Position numbers and translations under genes: made by a program. A stretch of DNA of 64,000 nt from Desulfurobacterium sp. TC5-1 (GTDB lineage Bacteria > Aquificota > Aquificia > Desulfurobacteriales > Desulfurobacteriaceae). The notes below the pieces were generated by a model. The model did not search any database. It had not been told where the DNA came from and saw nothing but the letters and a program-made list of their open reading frames with translations. This document shows positions 1 through 8,519 of the stretch, piece after piece. The stretch is taken from NCBI RefSeq assembly GCF_000421485.1, contig NZ_ATXC01000001.1, positions 1,373,775 to 1,437,774 of the forward strand, in the 5' to 3' direction. Each line of letters begins with the position of its first letter. Positions within the stretch are counted from its first letter, which is position 1.

Positions 1-1
1 A

Positions 2-454
2 GATTTTGAAGCATTCAAAGAAATAATAAAAAGGAGAAGAGAGATAGAAAAATTAGACATATTCCCATTAAGAAATAAAGTGGAAAATAGAATGTCCTGC
101 GATATTTACTGTGTAATGCAAATGCTTGAAGAGATAGAAGCGATAACGCCCGGTGAAAAGAGCTGGATAGAAGAATTCCTTTTAAACCTCATTTCCCTTG
201 ACAGCAACTGGGTGGTTAACCTCCAGAGTGCAACTTTTAAAGGTAAACTATACTTAAAAGATAGAAAATACATAGATGCTTACTTTTTAGACAAAATAAC
301 AAAAGAAGTTTTCACGGGGAAAGAAGCTCTTAACAGAATTGTTAAGCACAGAAACGAAATCCAGACAGCAGAACTACAACCCATGAAGGAACCCTGTCAG
401 GAAAAGTTCACCATTGGCTTTATGGACTTCTTTGAATTATTAAATAAAGACTAA
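2..454 (+). CDS. Hypothetical protein, 5' end cut by the window edge
   Basis: The frame is open from base 2, so 150 codons are visible and the true start lies outside the window. A GTG at 80 is an internal possible start, but the upstream codons read as normal charged protein sequence, so I treat the gene as partial. The product is acidic and mostly helical, with no signal peptide, membrane segment or metal-binding cluster. I do not recognise the family. It is followed by about 100 bases holding a promoter for the next gene, so it is probably the last gene of an upstream operon. Confidence 0.6.
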   Translation, partial: DFEAFKEIIKRRREIEKLDIFPLRNKVENRMSCDIYCVMQMLEEIEAITPGEKSWIEEFLLNLISLDSNWVVNLQSATFKGKLYLKDRKYIDAYFLDKITKEVFTGKEALNRIVKHRNEIQTAELQPMKEPCQEKFTIGFMDFFELLNKD

Positions 455-485
455 TATCATTTTTAATTTATGTTTCATGAAATCC

Positions 486-515
486 TTGGAAATTTCTATA
501 ACTATAAACTATAAT
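486..515 (+). promoter_or_regulatory. Probable sigma70-type promoter of the HemN/HemW-like gene
   Basis: TTGGAA (486-491) and TATAAT (510-515) are separated by 18 bases. They lie about 40 bases upstream of the start codon at 555, which has an AGGAGG ribosome site at 543-548. Assigned from consensus match only. Confidence 0.5.
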
Positions 516-554
516 TACCCGTAAAATTTGCTCTAAACCTATTAGGAGGCCTGA

Positions 555-1892
555 ATGAATATTATCAATTCAGCCCTTGTGCCTGCAATGAGATACAAAC
601 TTTCAAGAACCTTAAAGTTCCGAAAAGCTGTTGGCGAACCTCCAGCCGAGGACATGAACAGCAGGGGAAAAAAGCTTCTTTACATTCATGTTCCTTACTG
701 TGAAGAAGTGTGTCCCTTCTGTTGTTTTAATAGCTACGATATAAACAAATACAGACATACAATAAAAGAGTATTTCGAAGCGGTAAAAGAAGAAATTAAA
801 ATGTACAGAGATCTGGGATACGACTTTAATTCTGCCTATGTAGGTGGAGGAACACCTACAACTGTTCCTGACGAACTGGCAGAAATACTTGAATTCATAA
901 GAAAAGAATTCAACATTACAGAAATTTCTATCGAAGCAAATCCGAGGATTTCTGATGAAACTGTAAAAATCTTTCAGAACGCCGGACTTGATAGACTATC
1001 TATAGGCATTCAAAGTTTCAACAATCAACTTCTGAAAGAGATAGGTAGATACGAAAAATACGGAAGCGGCGAAGAAATCAAAGAAAGGGTAAAAGAAATA
1101 ATCGGAAAGTTCAGAATTGTAAATCTTGATTTCATCTTTAACCTTCCAACACAAACACCAGAAATACTCAAATCAGACCTTGAAACAGCCATAGAACTTG
1201 GCGCCGATCAGATAACCTGTTATCCACTCATGGTGGCAGAACAGAACGTGAAAAACATTAAACAGATGGGGCAGGTTGATTACAATAAAGAAAGGTACAT
1301 GTACTTTAACACTGTTCTTCCTGCAATGAGAGAAAAGTACATCCCTGCATCTTCATGGTGCTTCTCAAGAAAAAGAGAAGATAAGAAAATAGACATGATT
1401 GACGAGTACATTGTGGATTATCAGGATTACATAGGCGTTGGATGTGGCTCTTTCTCATTCGCAAATGGTTATGTAAACATGAACGCCTATACCATTCCTC
1501 TCTACATATCTCTCATAAAAGAAGGGAAATTTCCGACTATAATGCGCTCTTACAAGTTGGCTTTCAAAGACCACATGAGATACTACATGATGATGAGTCT
1601 CTTTGGAAGAAGGCTTAATAAAGAGAAATTTAAAGAGAGATTTGGTGTAGAGTACGAAAGAGCTCTCTGGTGGGAATCTAAATTTGTCAAACTCATGGGT
1701 ATAGTAACGGAAGAGAGAGGTAACGTTTACACTACCGAAAGGGGTATGTATGCATTCCTAATAATGCTCAGGCAGTTCTTCGTATATGCAAATCGCCTGA
1801 GGTTTATCGGAAAGAAAGGTTCCGCTGAAATCGAAGCGGAACTTAGAAAGTTAATAAAAGAATCCGACAAAGCGTACTCCATTAGTGGATGA
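555..1892 (+). CDS. Radical SAM protein of the coproporphyrinogen oxidase (HemN/HemW) family
   Basis: 445 residues. The radical SAM cluster motif is C49-x3-C53-x2-C56 (CEEVCPFC), with another Cys at 57 where HemW usually has Asp. A GGGTP SAM-binding motif follows near residue 97. The layout, with the cluster near residue 50 and a C-terminal helical domain, fits the HemN/HemW/HutW group: HemN oxidatively decarboxylates coproporphyrinogen III and HemW is a heme chaperone. I cannot decide between these roles from sequence alone. Start ATG 555 has a good AGGAGG site. The gene is monocistronic, converging with a UbiA gene five bases after its stop. A HemN/HemW protein fits an anaerobic or microaerobic organism that makes heme. 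Confidence 0.75.
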   Translation: MNIINSALVPAMRYKLSRTLKFRKAVGEPPAEDMNSRGKKLLYIHVPYCEEVCPFCCFNSYDINKYRHTIKEYFEAVKEEIKMYRDLGYDFNSAYVGGGTPTTVPDELAEILEFIRKEFNITEISIEANPRISDETVKIFQNAGLDRLSIGIQSFNNQLLKEIGRYEKYGSGEEIKERVKEIIGKFRIVNLDFIFNLPTQTPEILKSDLETAIELGADQITCYPLMVAEQNVKNIKQMGQVDYNKERYMYFNTVLPAMREKYIPASSWCFSRKREDKKIDMIDEYIVDYQDYIGVGCGSFSFANGYVNMNAYTIPLYISLIKEGKFPTIMRSYKLAFKDHMRYYMMMSLFGRRLNKEKFKERFGVEYERALWWESKFVKLMGIVTEERGNVYTTERGMYAFLIMLRQFFVYANRLRFIGKKGSAEIEAELRKLIKESDKAYSISG

Positions 1893-1897
1893 GAGGC

Positions 1898-2848
1898 TTA
1901 ACCTCTCACCACTTTTACTATTAGGTCAACACCAAGGACAAGTATAAGAACAATATTTGTATCAAACATTAACTTAAATCCCTTTCCGTTCATTAACTTC
2001 AACGTCTCGTAATCGTTATAGAAATCCCTTCTATTTTTCGCAAGATTTATAAGTCTATAGACAGAAACAAAAAGGTATGCGATGGGAATCGTCGCAACTA
2101 TTGAAAGTCCAAGATGGAGAAGATATACGGCACAGAAAATGAGTGTCATCAGATAAATATAGAGAGAAGCGATATAAACATTGGCCATAGTATCTTTTCC
2201 AAATCTGACTACAAGGTTTCTTTTTCCAGCTTTTTTATCAGGTTCATAATCGGGAAACTCCCTCAAAACTTTTTGTGCAAAAACAGAAATCATATAAGGC
2301 AGGGCCATCACAACTGGAAGCCATGAAAAGTGCCTTGTCTGAAACATGTAAGCTATGAGCGTCGGAGCAACCGCATTTGTAAAAGCTAAAACAATCTCAC
2401 CAAGCCCTCTGTAGGCAAACTTAAAGGGCCAACCCGTATAACCGTACGCTATAAGAAAGAGAACAAAACAGAGAAAATAGAAATTCCACGAAAATCTGTA
2501 TTTAAAAACAAACACCAGTCCCAACAGAACGGCAAGAATACCTGAAGCGTAAGCAATGAAAAGAGCCTCTTTGGGCGAGATGAGTCCTTCAACTAACACC
2601 TTTGAACCGCCTGTAAACTTTGACGGATTCTCACTATCCGTTTTTAAATCGGCAACGTCATTTTGAACGTAAACACACTCAACGGCAAGCATCAAAATAG
2701 AAAAACTTACAACAAAAAGACCTACATCGATATGCCGCTCATCCCATATGGCAACCACCGTCCCAAGGAGAAACGGATAGACCATCGTTAAAAATTTAAA
2801 AGGCTTTGACAATCTCACAAAAGCTCTCAACTTTTCTGTAAACGTCAT
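1898..2848 (-). CDS. UbiA-family prenyltransferase, possibly for menaquinone
   Basis: 316 residues with about eight or nine hydrophobic segments. The first Asp-rich motif is N-D-V-A-D-L-K-T-D (NDxxDxxxD) and the second is DYEPD. These bind the Mg-diphosphate of the prenyl donor in UbiA enzymes. A GGS-V-LVEG stretch follows the first motif, as in MenA-like members. Since mqnC of the futalosine pathway lies at 61.9 kb, a role in prenylating the menaquinone precursor (MenA/MqnP) is reasonable, but heme O synthesis or another quinone cannot be excluded. The gene is divergent from the homocysteine gene at 2941 and converges with the HemN/HemW-like gene. Confidence 0.75.
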   Translation of the reverse strand: MTFTEKLRAFVRLSKPFKFLTMVYPFLLGTVVAIWDERHIDVGLFVVSFSILMLAVECVYVQNDVADLKTDSENPSKFTGGSKVLVEGLISPKEALFIAYASGILAVLLGLVFVFKYRFSWNFYFLCFVLFLIAYGYTGWPFKFAYRGLGEIVLAFTNAVAPTLIAYMFQTRHFSWLPVVMALPYMISVFAQKVLREFPDYEPDKKAGKRNLVVRFGKDTMANVYIASLYIYLMTLIFCAVYLLHLGLSIVATIPIAYLFVSVYRLINLAKNRRDFYNDYETLKLMNGKGFKLMFDTNIVLILVLGVDLIVKVVRG

Positions 2849-2940
2849 ACCACCACCCCTGATATTAAGTCACTTTTATTATAAAGGTTTAGTCCTATCA
2901 TTCAAATCAGAAAAAAGAGTAAAATATCTCCGGAGGCAGA

Positions 2941-4068
2941 ATGGAAGGCGTTTTTACGATAGAAGAACTGCAGAATCGGCTTCCCGATTACAGAGAAGTT
3001 GATGCCGTTACCTGTGCCACTTTTGCAATCGTTTCTGCCGTATCCCTTGTATTTGAATTTCCCTTTGCAGAACCAGGAAGGTTCAAAAAGGCTATAAAAG
3101 TTACAATAGACGGCGAAGAAACTCTAACTGGACCCGCTCCAAACGAAACACTTGGAATAGCAGATGGAATAGCCTCAAGGCCCCTCTTTGTAGAAAAACT
3201 TTTAAGCGGAAAAAGCGTTAAAGCCATCGTTACAGCAGAAAAAATGGACGGTTCAACAGAAACTATTGAAAGAAACCTATCCCTTGAAGATTTTTCCTAC
3301 ACAAAACTCCTCTTCACCAGAGTGTGTGTCAAAAACTACATGGGTTTTGTATCGGATAAACCCGTAAAAACCATCTTCTCAGCAGAGAAACTGAATCCAG
3401 GTGAATTCACATTCTCAGGCTGCGGTGCGCTTAATCCCCTTGAACACTTCAAAGTAAAACCCGGTGAAAAAATCTTCATCGCAGGAACGGTAGGCATCGT
3501 TACAGGAAACGGAACAAGAAGCACACCTAAAAAACCAAACCTCTCGGTCATGTGCGATCTAAAAGACGTTAAGAAAGAGTACTTCGGTCTATTCAAAACA
3601 GGCGGAGGAACAGAATACTACGTAGGGTTAGGTATAAAAAAGTCAGTAGAAAGCCGTGAAGAGTATAAGAAACTCACAGAAAAGAGGCATGAAAACATCC
3701 CTCTTTTAGTGGCAAACGTTGTAGGAAGAAAACCTATAGCCACGCTAACTTACAGTGACGTCTGGAAATTTGACGATACCTTAAAATTTAACAGAGAAAA
3801 GTGCCAAAAGTGCAATCCCTGCCTTATAGAAGAACACTGTCCGGCAGAAGCGTTCTCAAAAGAAGAAGGATTTCTCACTAACTGTATGTTCTGCGGCAGA
3901 TGTATCAACCTGTGTCCCTTCAACGCAGTAGAAGGAGATATTGGAACGGTCATGATAGATGGAAAAGAATACAAAATAACCTTCAGACAATCTTCTATCA
4001 AAAGAGCAAGAGAGATAGCACAGAAACTAAAAAACGGGTATGATTTTGATAAAATAGTTAAAGTTTAA
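2941..4068 (+). CDS. Homocysteine biosynthesis protein (DUF39/HcyBio) fused to a 2[4Fe-4S] ferredoxin domain
   Basis: 375 residues. Residues 1 to about 265 match the DUF39/COG1900 pattern: a VDAVTCATFA start, an N-Y-M tract near residue 132 and a GTVGIVTGNGT glycine tract. The rest is a bacterial ferredoxin domain with C288-x2-C291-x2-C294-x5-C300-P and C315-x2-C318-x2-C321-x3-C325-P. In methanogens and Desulfovibrio the family takes part in making homocysteine from aspartate semialdehyde with sulfide or a persulfide, with a separate ferredoxin-NIL partner. Here the ferredoxin is covalently attached. An SD (GGAGGC) precedes ATG 2941. It lies 18 bases upstream of a UspA gene and probably shares its transcript. 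Substrate is inferred from the family. Confidence 0.75.
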   Translation: MEGVFTIEELQNRLPDYREVDAVTCATFAIVSAVSLVFEFPFAEPGRFKKAIKVTIDGEETLTGPAPNETLGIADGIASRPLFVEKLLSGKSVKAIVTAEKMDGSTETIERNLSLEDFSYTKLLFTRVCVKNYMGFVSDKPVKTIFSAEKLNPGEFTFSGCGALNPLEHFKVKPGEKIFIAGTVGIVTGNGTRSTPKKPNLSVMCDLKDVKKEYFGLFKTGGGTEYYVGLGIKKSVESREEYKKLTEKRHENIPLLVANVVGRKPIATLTYSDVWKFDDTLKFNREKCQKCNPCLIEEHCPAEAFSKEEGFLTNCMFCGRCINLCPFNAVEGDIGTVMIDGKEYKITFRQSSIKRAREIAQKLKNGYDFDKIVKV

Positions 4069-4086
4069 AACATAAAGGGGGTAATA

Positions 4087-4986
4087 ATGAAGGTACTGTT
4101 TCCAACAATCTTTGAAAAGTTTTCATTTGGAATTTTAAGAGAATTAATAAAACTCAGGAAAGCAGGACTTAAAGAGATTGTATTTCTTTATGTAATAGAA
4201 CCTGAAAAGGTTATTGTTCCCAAAACAGGCGAACTGCTAAAAAGCGAATTGGAAAAGGAAAAACAGAAGGCAGAAGAGGGATTCAAAAAATGGCAGCTTC
4301 TCCTTGAGGAATACGGCATAGAGGCCTCCTACCACGTAAAAATGGGAAAAGCGGTAGAAAAAATACTTGAAACGGCGATAGAAGAAAATGCCGACCTTGT
4401 AATCTTAGGACACAGGAAGAGGAGAAGCTTCTTCGGAATCCTATTTAGCAGTCTCGGTTCAACGGCCCTCACCTTCATAAAAGTTACCGCGTTTCCTGTT
4501 CTTATATTTCCATCCACATTTAAAGAGCACGAAAAAGTAAGCATTTTTGAGAAGATAATCATAGCAACAGACCTGTCCAAAAACTCCTTTAGAATGATTG
4601 AGTATATCCTGAAATTCCAGCCGCTAATCGACGGAATAACTGTCGTTCACGTTCTCAAAAACGGAAGTGAAAGCACCGAAATAGAAGAAAAGCTTAAAGA
4701 GATAACAGACCACATAAAATCTTCCGGCGTTAAAAATGTATCCTATAAAATCCTGCGGAATGATGAACCGGCTGATGCAATACTTAACGAAGCCCAGAAC
4801 GAAAATGCCACATTGATAGCAATGGGAATCATCGGAACCCACGAAGAAAAAAGGATGAAATACAACCTGTTCTGGTTTGGAAGTGTTGCCCAAAAAGTAA
4901 CAGACGACGCTGACATTCCGGTTCTTCTTGTTCCTCCTGAAAGAGAGGCTAAAACGATAGAAGAACTAATAGAAGACGAGGAATAA
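4087..4986 (+). CDS. Tandem universal stress protein (two UspA domains)
   Basis: 299 residues forming two UspA-like Rossmann domains, roughly 1-140 and 155-285. Each ends in the family pattern of an MG or GH core, a Gly, a GS pair, then a VPVL(I/V)P-like strand: in domain one GHRKRR to GSTAL to FPVLIFP, in domain two MGIIGT to FGSVA to IPVLLVPP. Such proteins often bind ATP and respond to stress. Domain two keeps fewer of the ATP-loop glycines. SD GGGGG at 4077-4081 precedes ATG 4087. It is followed one base later by exbB, so it may be the first gene of the TonB operon. Confidence 0.85.
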   Translation: MKVLFPTIFEKFSFGILRELIKLRKAGLKEIVFLYVIEPEKVIVPKTGELLKSELEKEKQKAEEGFKKWQLLLEEYGIEASYHVKMGKAVEKILETAIEENADLVILGHRKRRSFFGILFSSLGSTALTFIKVTAFPVLIFPSTFKEHEKVSIFEKIIIATDLSKNSFRMIEYILKFQPLIDGITVVHVLKNGSESTEIEEKLKEITDHIKSSGVKNVSYKILRNDEPADAILNEAQNENATLIAMGIIGTHEEKRMKYNLFWFGSVAQKVTDDADIPVLLVPPEREAKTIEELIEDEE

Positions 4987-4987
4987 T

Positions 4988-5539
4988 ATGGAACTTCTTG
5001 CTAAAAGCGGCTTTGTAGGATATGTTATTCTTTTTCTCTCCATCGTTACGCTTGGCGTGTTCTTGGAACGAGTCTTCTCTCTCAACAGGTTTTACAGAAA
5101 GGTTAAAAAACATGGTTTTAAGCCAGAAGTACGCAGGGTAATAGAATCTGTTGGTAATCAGTCTATTGAAGTTGTAGAAAATCTTCTAAGTATAAGAGGT
5201 TCAATGATAATAGCCGAATGCGAGAAAGGGGTAGGCTTTATAAGGCTCGCCTCTTCTATAGCACCTCTTCTCGGCCTCCTTGGAACCGTTATAGGAATGA
5301 TAGAAGCCTTTCACAATGTTGCCGGAAGTGGATATAGTGTTAATCCTGCCCAGTTAGCAGATGGAATATGGACAGCACTTCTAACAACGGCAGAAGGTTT
5401 GTGCGTTGCTATTCCAGCATACTTCGGTTACTTTTACCTTACAAATCTGATAGAGAAGATTGAACTTGCCCTGAAACAGGATATGGAAGAGGTATTGATA
5501 GAGGTTTACGGTGATAGAGTTCAAAAAGAGAGAAGATAA
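4988..5539 (+). CDS. exbB: MotA/TolQ/ExbB proton channel family protein
   Basis: 183 residues, on the short side for ExbB. A first membrane helix lies at about 9-27. The conserved second and third helices cover about 90-115 and 130-155, including the LLGLLGTVIGMI signature and a TTAEGL stretch. With ExbD it forms an inner-membrane proton channel that energises TonB. It overlaps exbD by 29 bases in another frame, and exbD overlaps tonB by 29 bases, so the three are certainly co-translated. TolQ is the alternative name, but the following tonB favours ExbB. Confidence 0.85.
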   Translation: MELLAKSGFVGYVILFLSIVTLGVFLERVFSLNRFYRKVKKHGFKPEVRRVIESVGNQSIEVVENLLSIRGSMIIAECEKGVGFIRLASSIAPLLGLLGTVIGMIEAFHNVAGSGYSVNPAQLADGIWTALLTTAEGLCVAIPAYFGYFYLTNLIEKIELALKQDMEEVLIEVYGDRVQKERR

Positions 5540-5894
5540 CGGTTCGATTCTTGATATTGCGCCCCTTGTTGATATGGTTTTTCTTCTCCTTATTTTTTTC
5601 CTCCTGACAAACAGTTATCAGAAGCACCAGGTATCAGTTACTCTTCCTGCCACAAAATCGGGACAGGAAGTAACAGAGACGAAGAAAACATACACAATAG
5701 AAATAAAACCAAACGGCATAATACTCATAAACGGAAAAACATCTACATTAAACGACATAGAGAAAATTCCAAAAACAGCCGAGGTTGACATAGCAGGCGA
5801 TAAAAACATAAGCTATCAAACATTCATGAAAGTTTTAGACAGATTAAAAGAGGCAGGCATAAACAATGTCAATCTACTCACCCTCAAGGAATAA
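5511..5894 (+). CDS. exbD: ExbD/TolR family biopolymer transport protein
   Basis: 127 residues. A short cytosolic N-terminus is followed by one membrane helix (about 15-35) carrying the proton-binding Asp in the IAPLVDMVF context, then a periplasmic domain of about 85 residues. Start is GTG 5511, inside exbB. No better start is available, because the Asp-containing helix begins only about 15 codons later. Partner of ExbB and TonB for outer-membrane uptake. Confidence 0.85.
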   Translation: MIEFKKREDNGSILDIAPLVDMVFLLLIFFLLTNSYQKHQVSVTLPATKSGQEVTETKKTYTIEIKPNGIILINGKTSTLNDIEKIPKTAEVDIAGDKNISYQTFMKVLDRLKEAGINNVNLLTLKE

Positions 5895-6636
5895 AATTCT
5901 CATAATTACGATGGTTTTCTCTCTCTTCTTGCATCTTACACTTTTAAAAATCATAGCAGCAAACAGTTACTCCACAGGAAAGTTATTTTCCCTGTCTGGT
6001 GGAAAAGGAAAAATAAAGGTATCTCTAAAAACATACTCCACTTCTACTTTCAAAAAAAAGAAAAGGAGAAAAACTACAGAAATTAAAAGCAGTAATATCA
6101 AAGAAACAGCCAAAAGAAGAAAGAAAAAAGTTAGCAGTAAAATCACCACAAAAAAGGTACACTCTAAAAATGCACAAAAAATTCCAAAGAAACATAAAAA
6201 TAAAAAACAGCAGGAAACAGAAAGTAACACAACGGCAGTAAAACAGAGAGAAGAAAAAACAACACAGCCAACAAACACTCAACAGGAAACTAAGGGCCAA
6301 AAAGTAGGTGGAAGTCTTTTCTCATTCCTTGATTGGAAACGTTCATACATAAACTCCGTAATCTTACGATTGGAAGAAAAAAAAGAGTATCCAATGGTGG
6401 CAAGAGAAATGGGAATTCAGGGAACCGTAAAACTAATCCTGATTGTCGATAGAAACGGAAAGCTTGTAAATGTTCAGGTGGCTGAATCATCAGGATTCCC
6501 GATACTTGATGAAAACGCCGTTGAAACGGCAAAAAAGGCAAAATTCCCGCCGTTTCCACCAGAAGTCAAAAAGAGCCAGATAAAAATTCCCGTTTACGTA
6601 ATATACAAACTGACCAAAAATGAAGAAAACATGTAG
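5866..6636 (+). CDS. tonB: TonB family protein with a lysine-rich periplasmic spacer
   Basis: 256 residues: a short N-terminus, one membrane helix (about 10-30), a long spacer (about 45-145) and a C-terminal TonB domain (about 170-250) with the YP-x2-A-R-x-G-x-G-x-V motif and a conserved NAVE-A--A-F-PFP tract. TonB spans the periplasm and transmits the proton-motive force to outer-membrane receptors. The spacer is unusual: rather than Pro-rich it is packed with Lys, Arg, Thr and Gln. ATG 5866 lies inside exbD. No receptor gene is in the window, so the substrate is unknown. Confidence 0.85.
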   Translation: MSIYSPSRNKILIITMVFSLFLHLTLLKIIAANSYSTGKLFSLSGGKGKIKVSLKTYSTSTFKKKKRRKTTEIKSSNIKETAKRRKKKVSSKITTKKVHSKNAQKIPKKHKNKKQQETESNTTAVKQREEKTTQPTNTQQETKGQKVGGSLFSFLDWKRSYINSVILRLEEKKEYPMVAREMGIQGTVKLILIVDRNGKLVNVQVAESSGFPILDENAVETAKKAKFPPFPPEVKKSQIKIPVYVIYKLTKNEENM

Positions 6637-6687
6637 CAATTAAGAAACATTATTGTATAATGGAAGAAAATTACAGGAGGGGGCAAA

Positions 6688-7038
6688 ATGACCGGACTCG
6701 CCGAAAAAGCGATGGAAGAAATACCTTACATAACAGGATACGCAGCGGTGAAATTTAACGGAGAACTCCTTTCAATTGCTGGTGAAGAAACTGAGAAAAA
6801 TCTCAAAAACATACAGTCTATCGTAGAAAATTATATAAGCATATACCATTCACTGGGCGAATACGCAGTAGGTATTCCAAAAGAAATACTTATGACTACA
6901 TCTGAAATAACAATTCTTATAAGAATATTTTACAATTATGAATTTTTCCAGTTAGCGGTGCTTAAAAAAGATGCAAACTTAGGATACACCAGGTACATGC
7001 TTCACCACTACTCAAAAGCAATAGCAGAAGAGGTATAA
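6688..7038 (+). CDS. Small protein with roadblock/LC7-like predicted fold
   Basis: 116 residues. The pattern of a short helix, two strands, a long helix (about 38-55), three strands and a final helix (about 100-115) fits the roadblock/LC7 (longin-like) fold, but this is a fold guess and no sequence motif is decisive. SD GGAGGGGG precedes ATG 6688. A TATAAT at 6656-6661 is a possible promoter -10. It is one base upstream of a diiron-type metallo-hydrolase gene, so the two are probably co-translated and may work together, for example as a sensor or scaffold with its enzyme. Confidence 0.5.
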   Translation: MTGLAEKAMEEIPYITGYAAVKFNGELLSIAGEETEKNLKNIQSIVENYISIYHSLGEYAVGIPKEILMTTSEITILIRIFYNYEFFQLAVLKKDANLGYTRYMLHHYSKAIAEEV

Positions 7039-7039
7039 A

Positions 7040-7873
7040 ATGGCACTTAAAATAGAAGAGATTAAAAAAGGAAAAATAGATTTAACAAATCCTGTAATTC
7101 TTTACGAATCTCCCGACTACAAAGTTGCATGGGTCGGCAGTGCTGAAGAATTTATTTTCAGGTGCAATGCGTACTTAATTTCCTCAGGAGGAATAAACAT
7201 ACTGATAGACCCGGGAGGCATACAACACTTTCCACAGGTTAAAGACAGAGTAACAAAAATTGTGGGGAATCCGGCAAATGTAACACACATAATAACACAC
7301 CATCAGGATCCTGACGTTATAGGCTCTTTACCTGAATGGCTTAAAATAAATCCCGAAATCACGGTAATAACAACGCCGAGAACCAAAGTGCTAATCCCCT
7401 ATTATGGCTTTGACAGAGAAAATGTAAACTGGCTTGACGTTAGTCCGTTAGACGATACTATAATTGACATAGGAAATAGTAGCACTCTCATATTTTTAAG
7501 TGCACCTTTCCTTCACTTTCCAGACGCATTCGTAACATACGATTCAAGAAGCAGAATTCTGTTTTCCGGGGACATATTCGCAGCAATCCAGAACAGATGG
7601 GAACTTATAGTTAAAAACATGGAAAAACATAAAAATGAAATGATGTATTTCCATGTTTACTATATGGCCTCTCAAAAAGCTTTAAAGTACTTTGTCAACA
7701 AAGTGAGCCCCTTTAACATAAAAGCAATAGCCCCCCAGCATGGCTCAATAATTCCAGAAGAATTTGTAAAAACTGCTCTCGATTTTCTGTCAGAACTAAA
7801 ATGTGGTATAGACCTTTTATACGAGGAATCTCCGGTAAGATCTATAATGGACGAAATATTCGGAGAAAATTAA
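7040..7873 (+). CDS. MBL-fold diiron protein of the ODP/FprA type, without flavodoxin domain
   Basis: 277 residues with a complete metallo-beta-lactamase fold. Candidate metal ligands are the H87-H88-Q-D90-P-D92 tract followed by GSLPEW, a His in LHFPDAF, an Asp in LFSGDIF and a His in APQHGS. The GSLPE tail and the HFPDA, SGD and QHG motifs are those of the oxygen-binding diiron (ODP) and flavodiiron (FprA) proteins. The C-terminal flavodoxin domain of FprA is missing. ODP-type proteins bind or reduce O2, NO or related ligands, which suits an anaerobe. The exact reaction is unknown. Its upstream partner is the roadblock-like protein. Confidence 0.65.
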   Translation: MALKIEEIKKGKIDLTNPVILYESPDYKVAWVGSAEEFIFRCNAYLISSGGINILIDPGGIQHFPQVKDRVTKIVGNPANVTHIITHHQDPDVIGSLPEWLKINPEITVITTPRTKVLIPYYGFDRENVNWLDVSPLDDTIIDIGNSSTLIFLSAPFLHFPDAFVTYDSRSRILFSGDIFAAIQNRWELIVKNMEKHKNEMMYFHVYYMASQKALKYFVNKVSPFNIKAIAPQHGSIIPEEFVKTALDFLSELKCGIDLLYEESPVRSIMDEIFGEN

Positions 7874-7937
7874 AAGCCTGCCTCCCGGTAAAAAAAACAT
7901 ATATTTATTCTGAAACTTCATTTCAAAAGGCAGGAAA

Positions 7938-8519
7938 ATGGAACTTTTCAATCCATCCTACTGGCAGACCTTTGCATTAAAGTACGGCATAGCGGGACTT
8001 GCCCTCAATAGCTTTATCGAAGCCATATTCTTCCCAATACCACCTGATGTCCTTCTAATTGCCCTGTGTGCCACAAACCCTCAAAAAGCGTTCTTTTACG
8101 CACTCATAACCACAATCTTTTCAACGCTCGGTGGTATTGTAGGATACTTTATTGGATACAAAGGGGGAAAACCTTTAGCGATAAGATTTTTCGGTGAAGA
8201 AAAAGTAAACAGGGTTCACCGCCTTTTCGAAGCTTACGAAAGTATGATAATCCTCACAGCAGGATTTACGCCTTTACCCTACAAACTGTTTACAATAACT
8301 TCAGGTGTTCTATTCGCAAGCCTCCCAAAACTTATAATATTCTCCGTTATAGGGAGAGGATTGCGGTTTTTCGCTGAGGCCGCTCTATTCTATTTTTACG
8401 GAAGCCAGATAACCGGTTTTGTCGAACATAACCTCAATATCATTTTTACCGTTTCCGGTGCATTGATAATTATTCTGTTCCTTGCATACAGAAGGATAAA
8501 GAGAGGTAAACTTCCATGA
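7938..8519 (+). CDS. DedA/YqaA-type SNARE-associated membrane protein
   Basis: 193 residues with about five hydrophobic stretches. An early E-x-F-F-P-I-P-P motif near residue 29, a G-x2-G-Y-x-I-G-Y stretch (about 68-76) and a T-P-L-P-Y-K-L-F motif (about 113-120) are typical of the YqaA branch of the DedA (VTT/SNARE-associated) family. DedA relatives act in envelope integrity and lipid flipping. This one's substrate is not known. ATG 7938 follows a GGCAGGA site. It overlaps the next gene by four bases (ATGA). Confidence 0.75.
   Translation: MELFNPSYWQTFALKYGIAGLALNSFIEAIFFPIPPDVLLIALCATNPQKAFFYALITTIFSTLGGIVGYFIGYKGGKPLAIRFFGEEKVNRVHRLFEAYESMIILTAGFTPLPYKLFTITSGVLFASLPKLIIFSVIGRGLRFFAEAALFYFYGSQITGFVEHNLNIIFTVSGALIIILFLAYRRIKRGKLP

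Noticed and set aside
5967..6300. Long minus-strand ORFs opposite tonB
   Set aside because: The Lys-rich AAA/AAG codons of tonB create Phe/Leu-rich shadows on the other strand.
7874..7937. CCTGCC and GGCAGG pair as terminator
   Set aside because: Separated by about 45 bases without a T tract; no stable hairpin is apparent.
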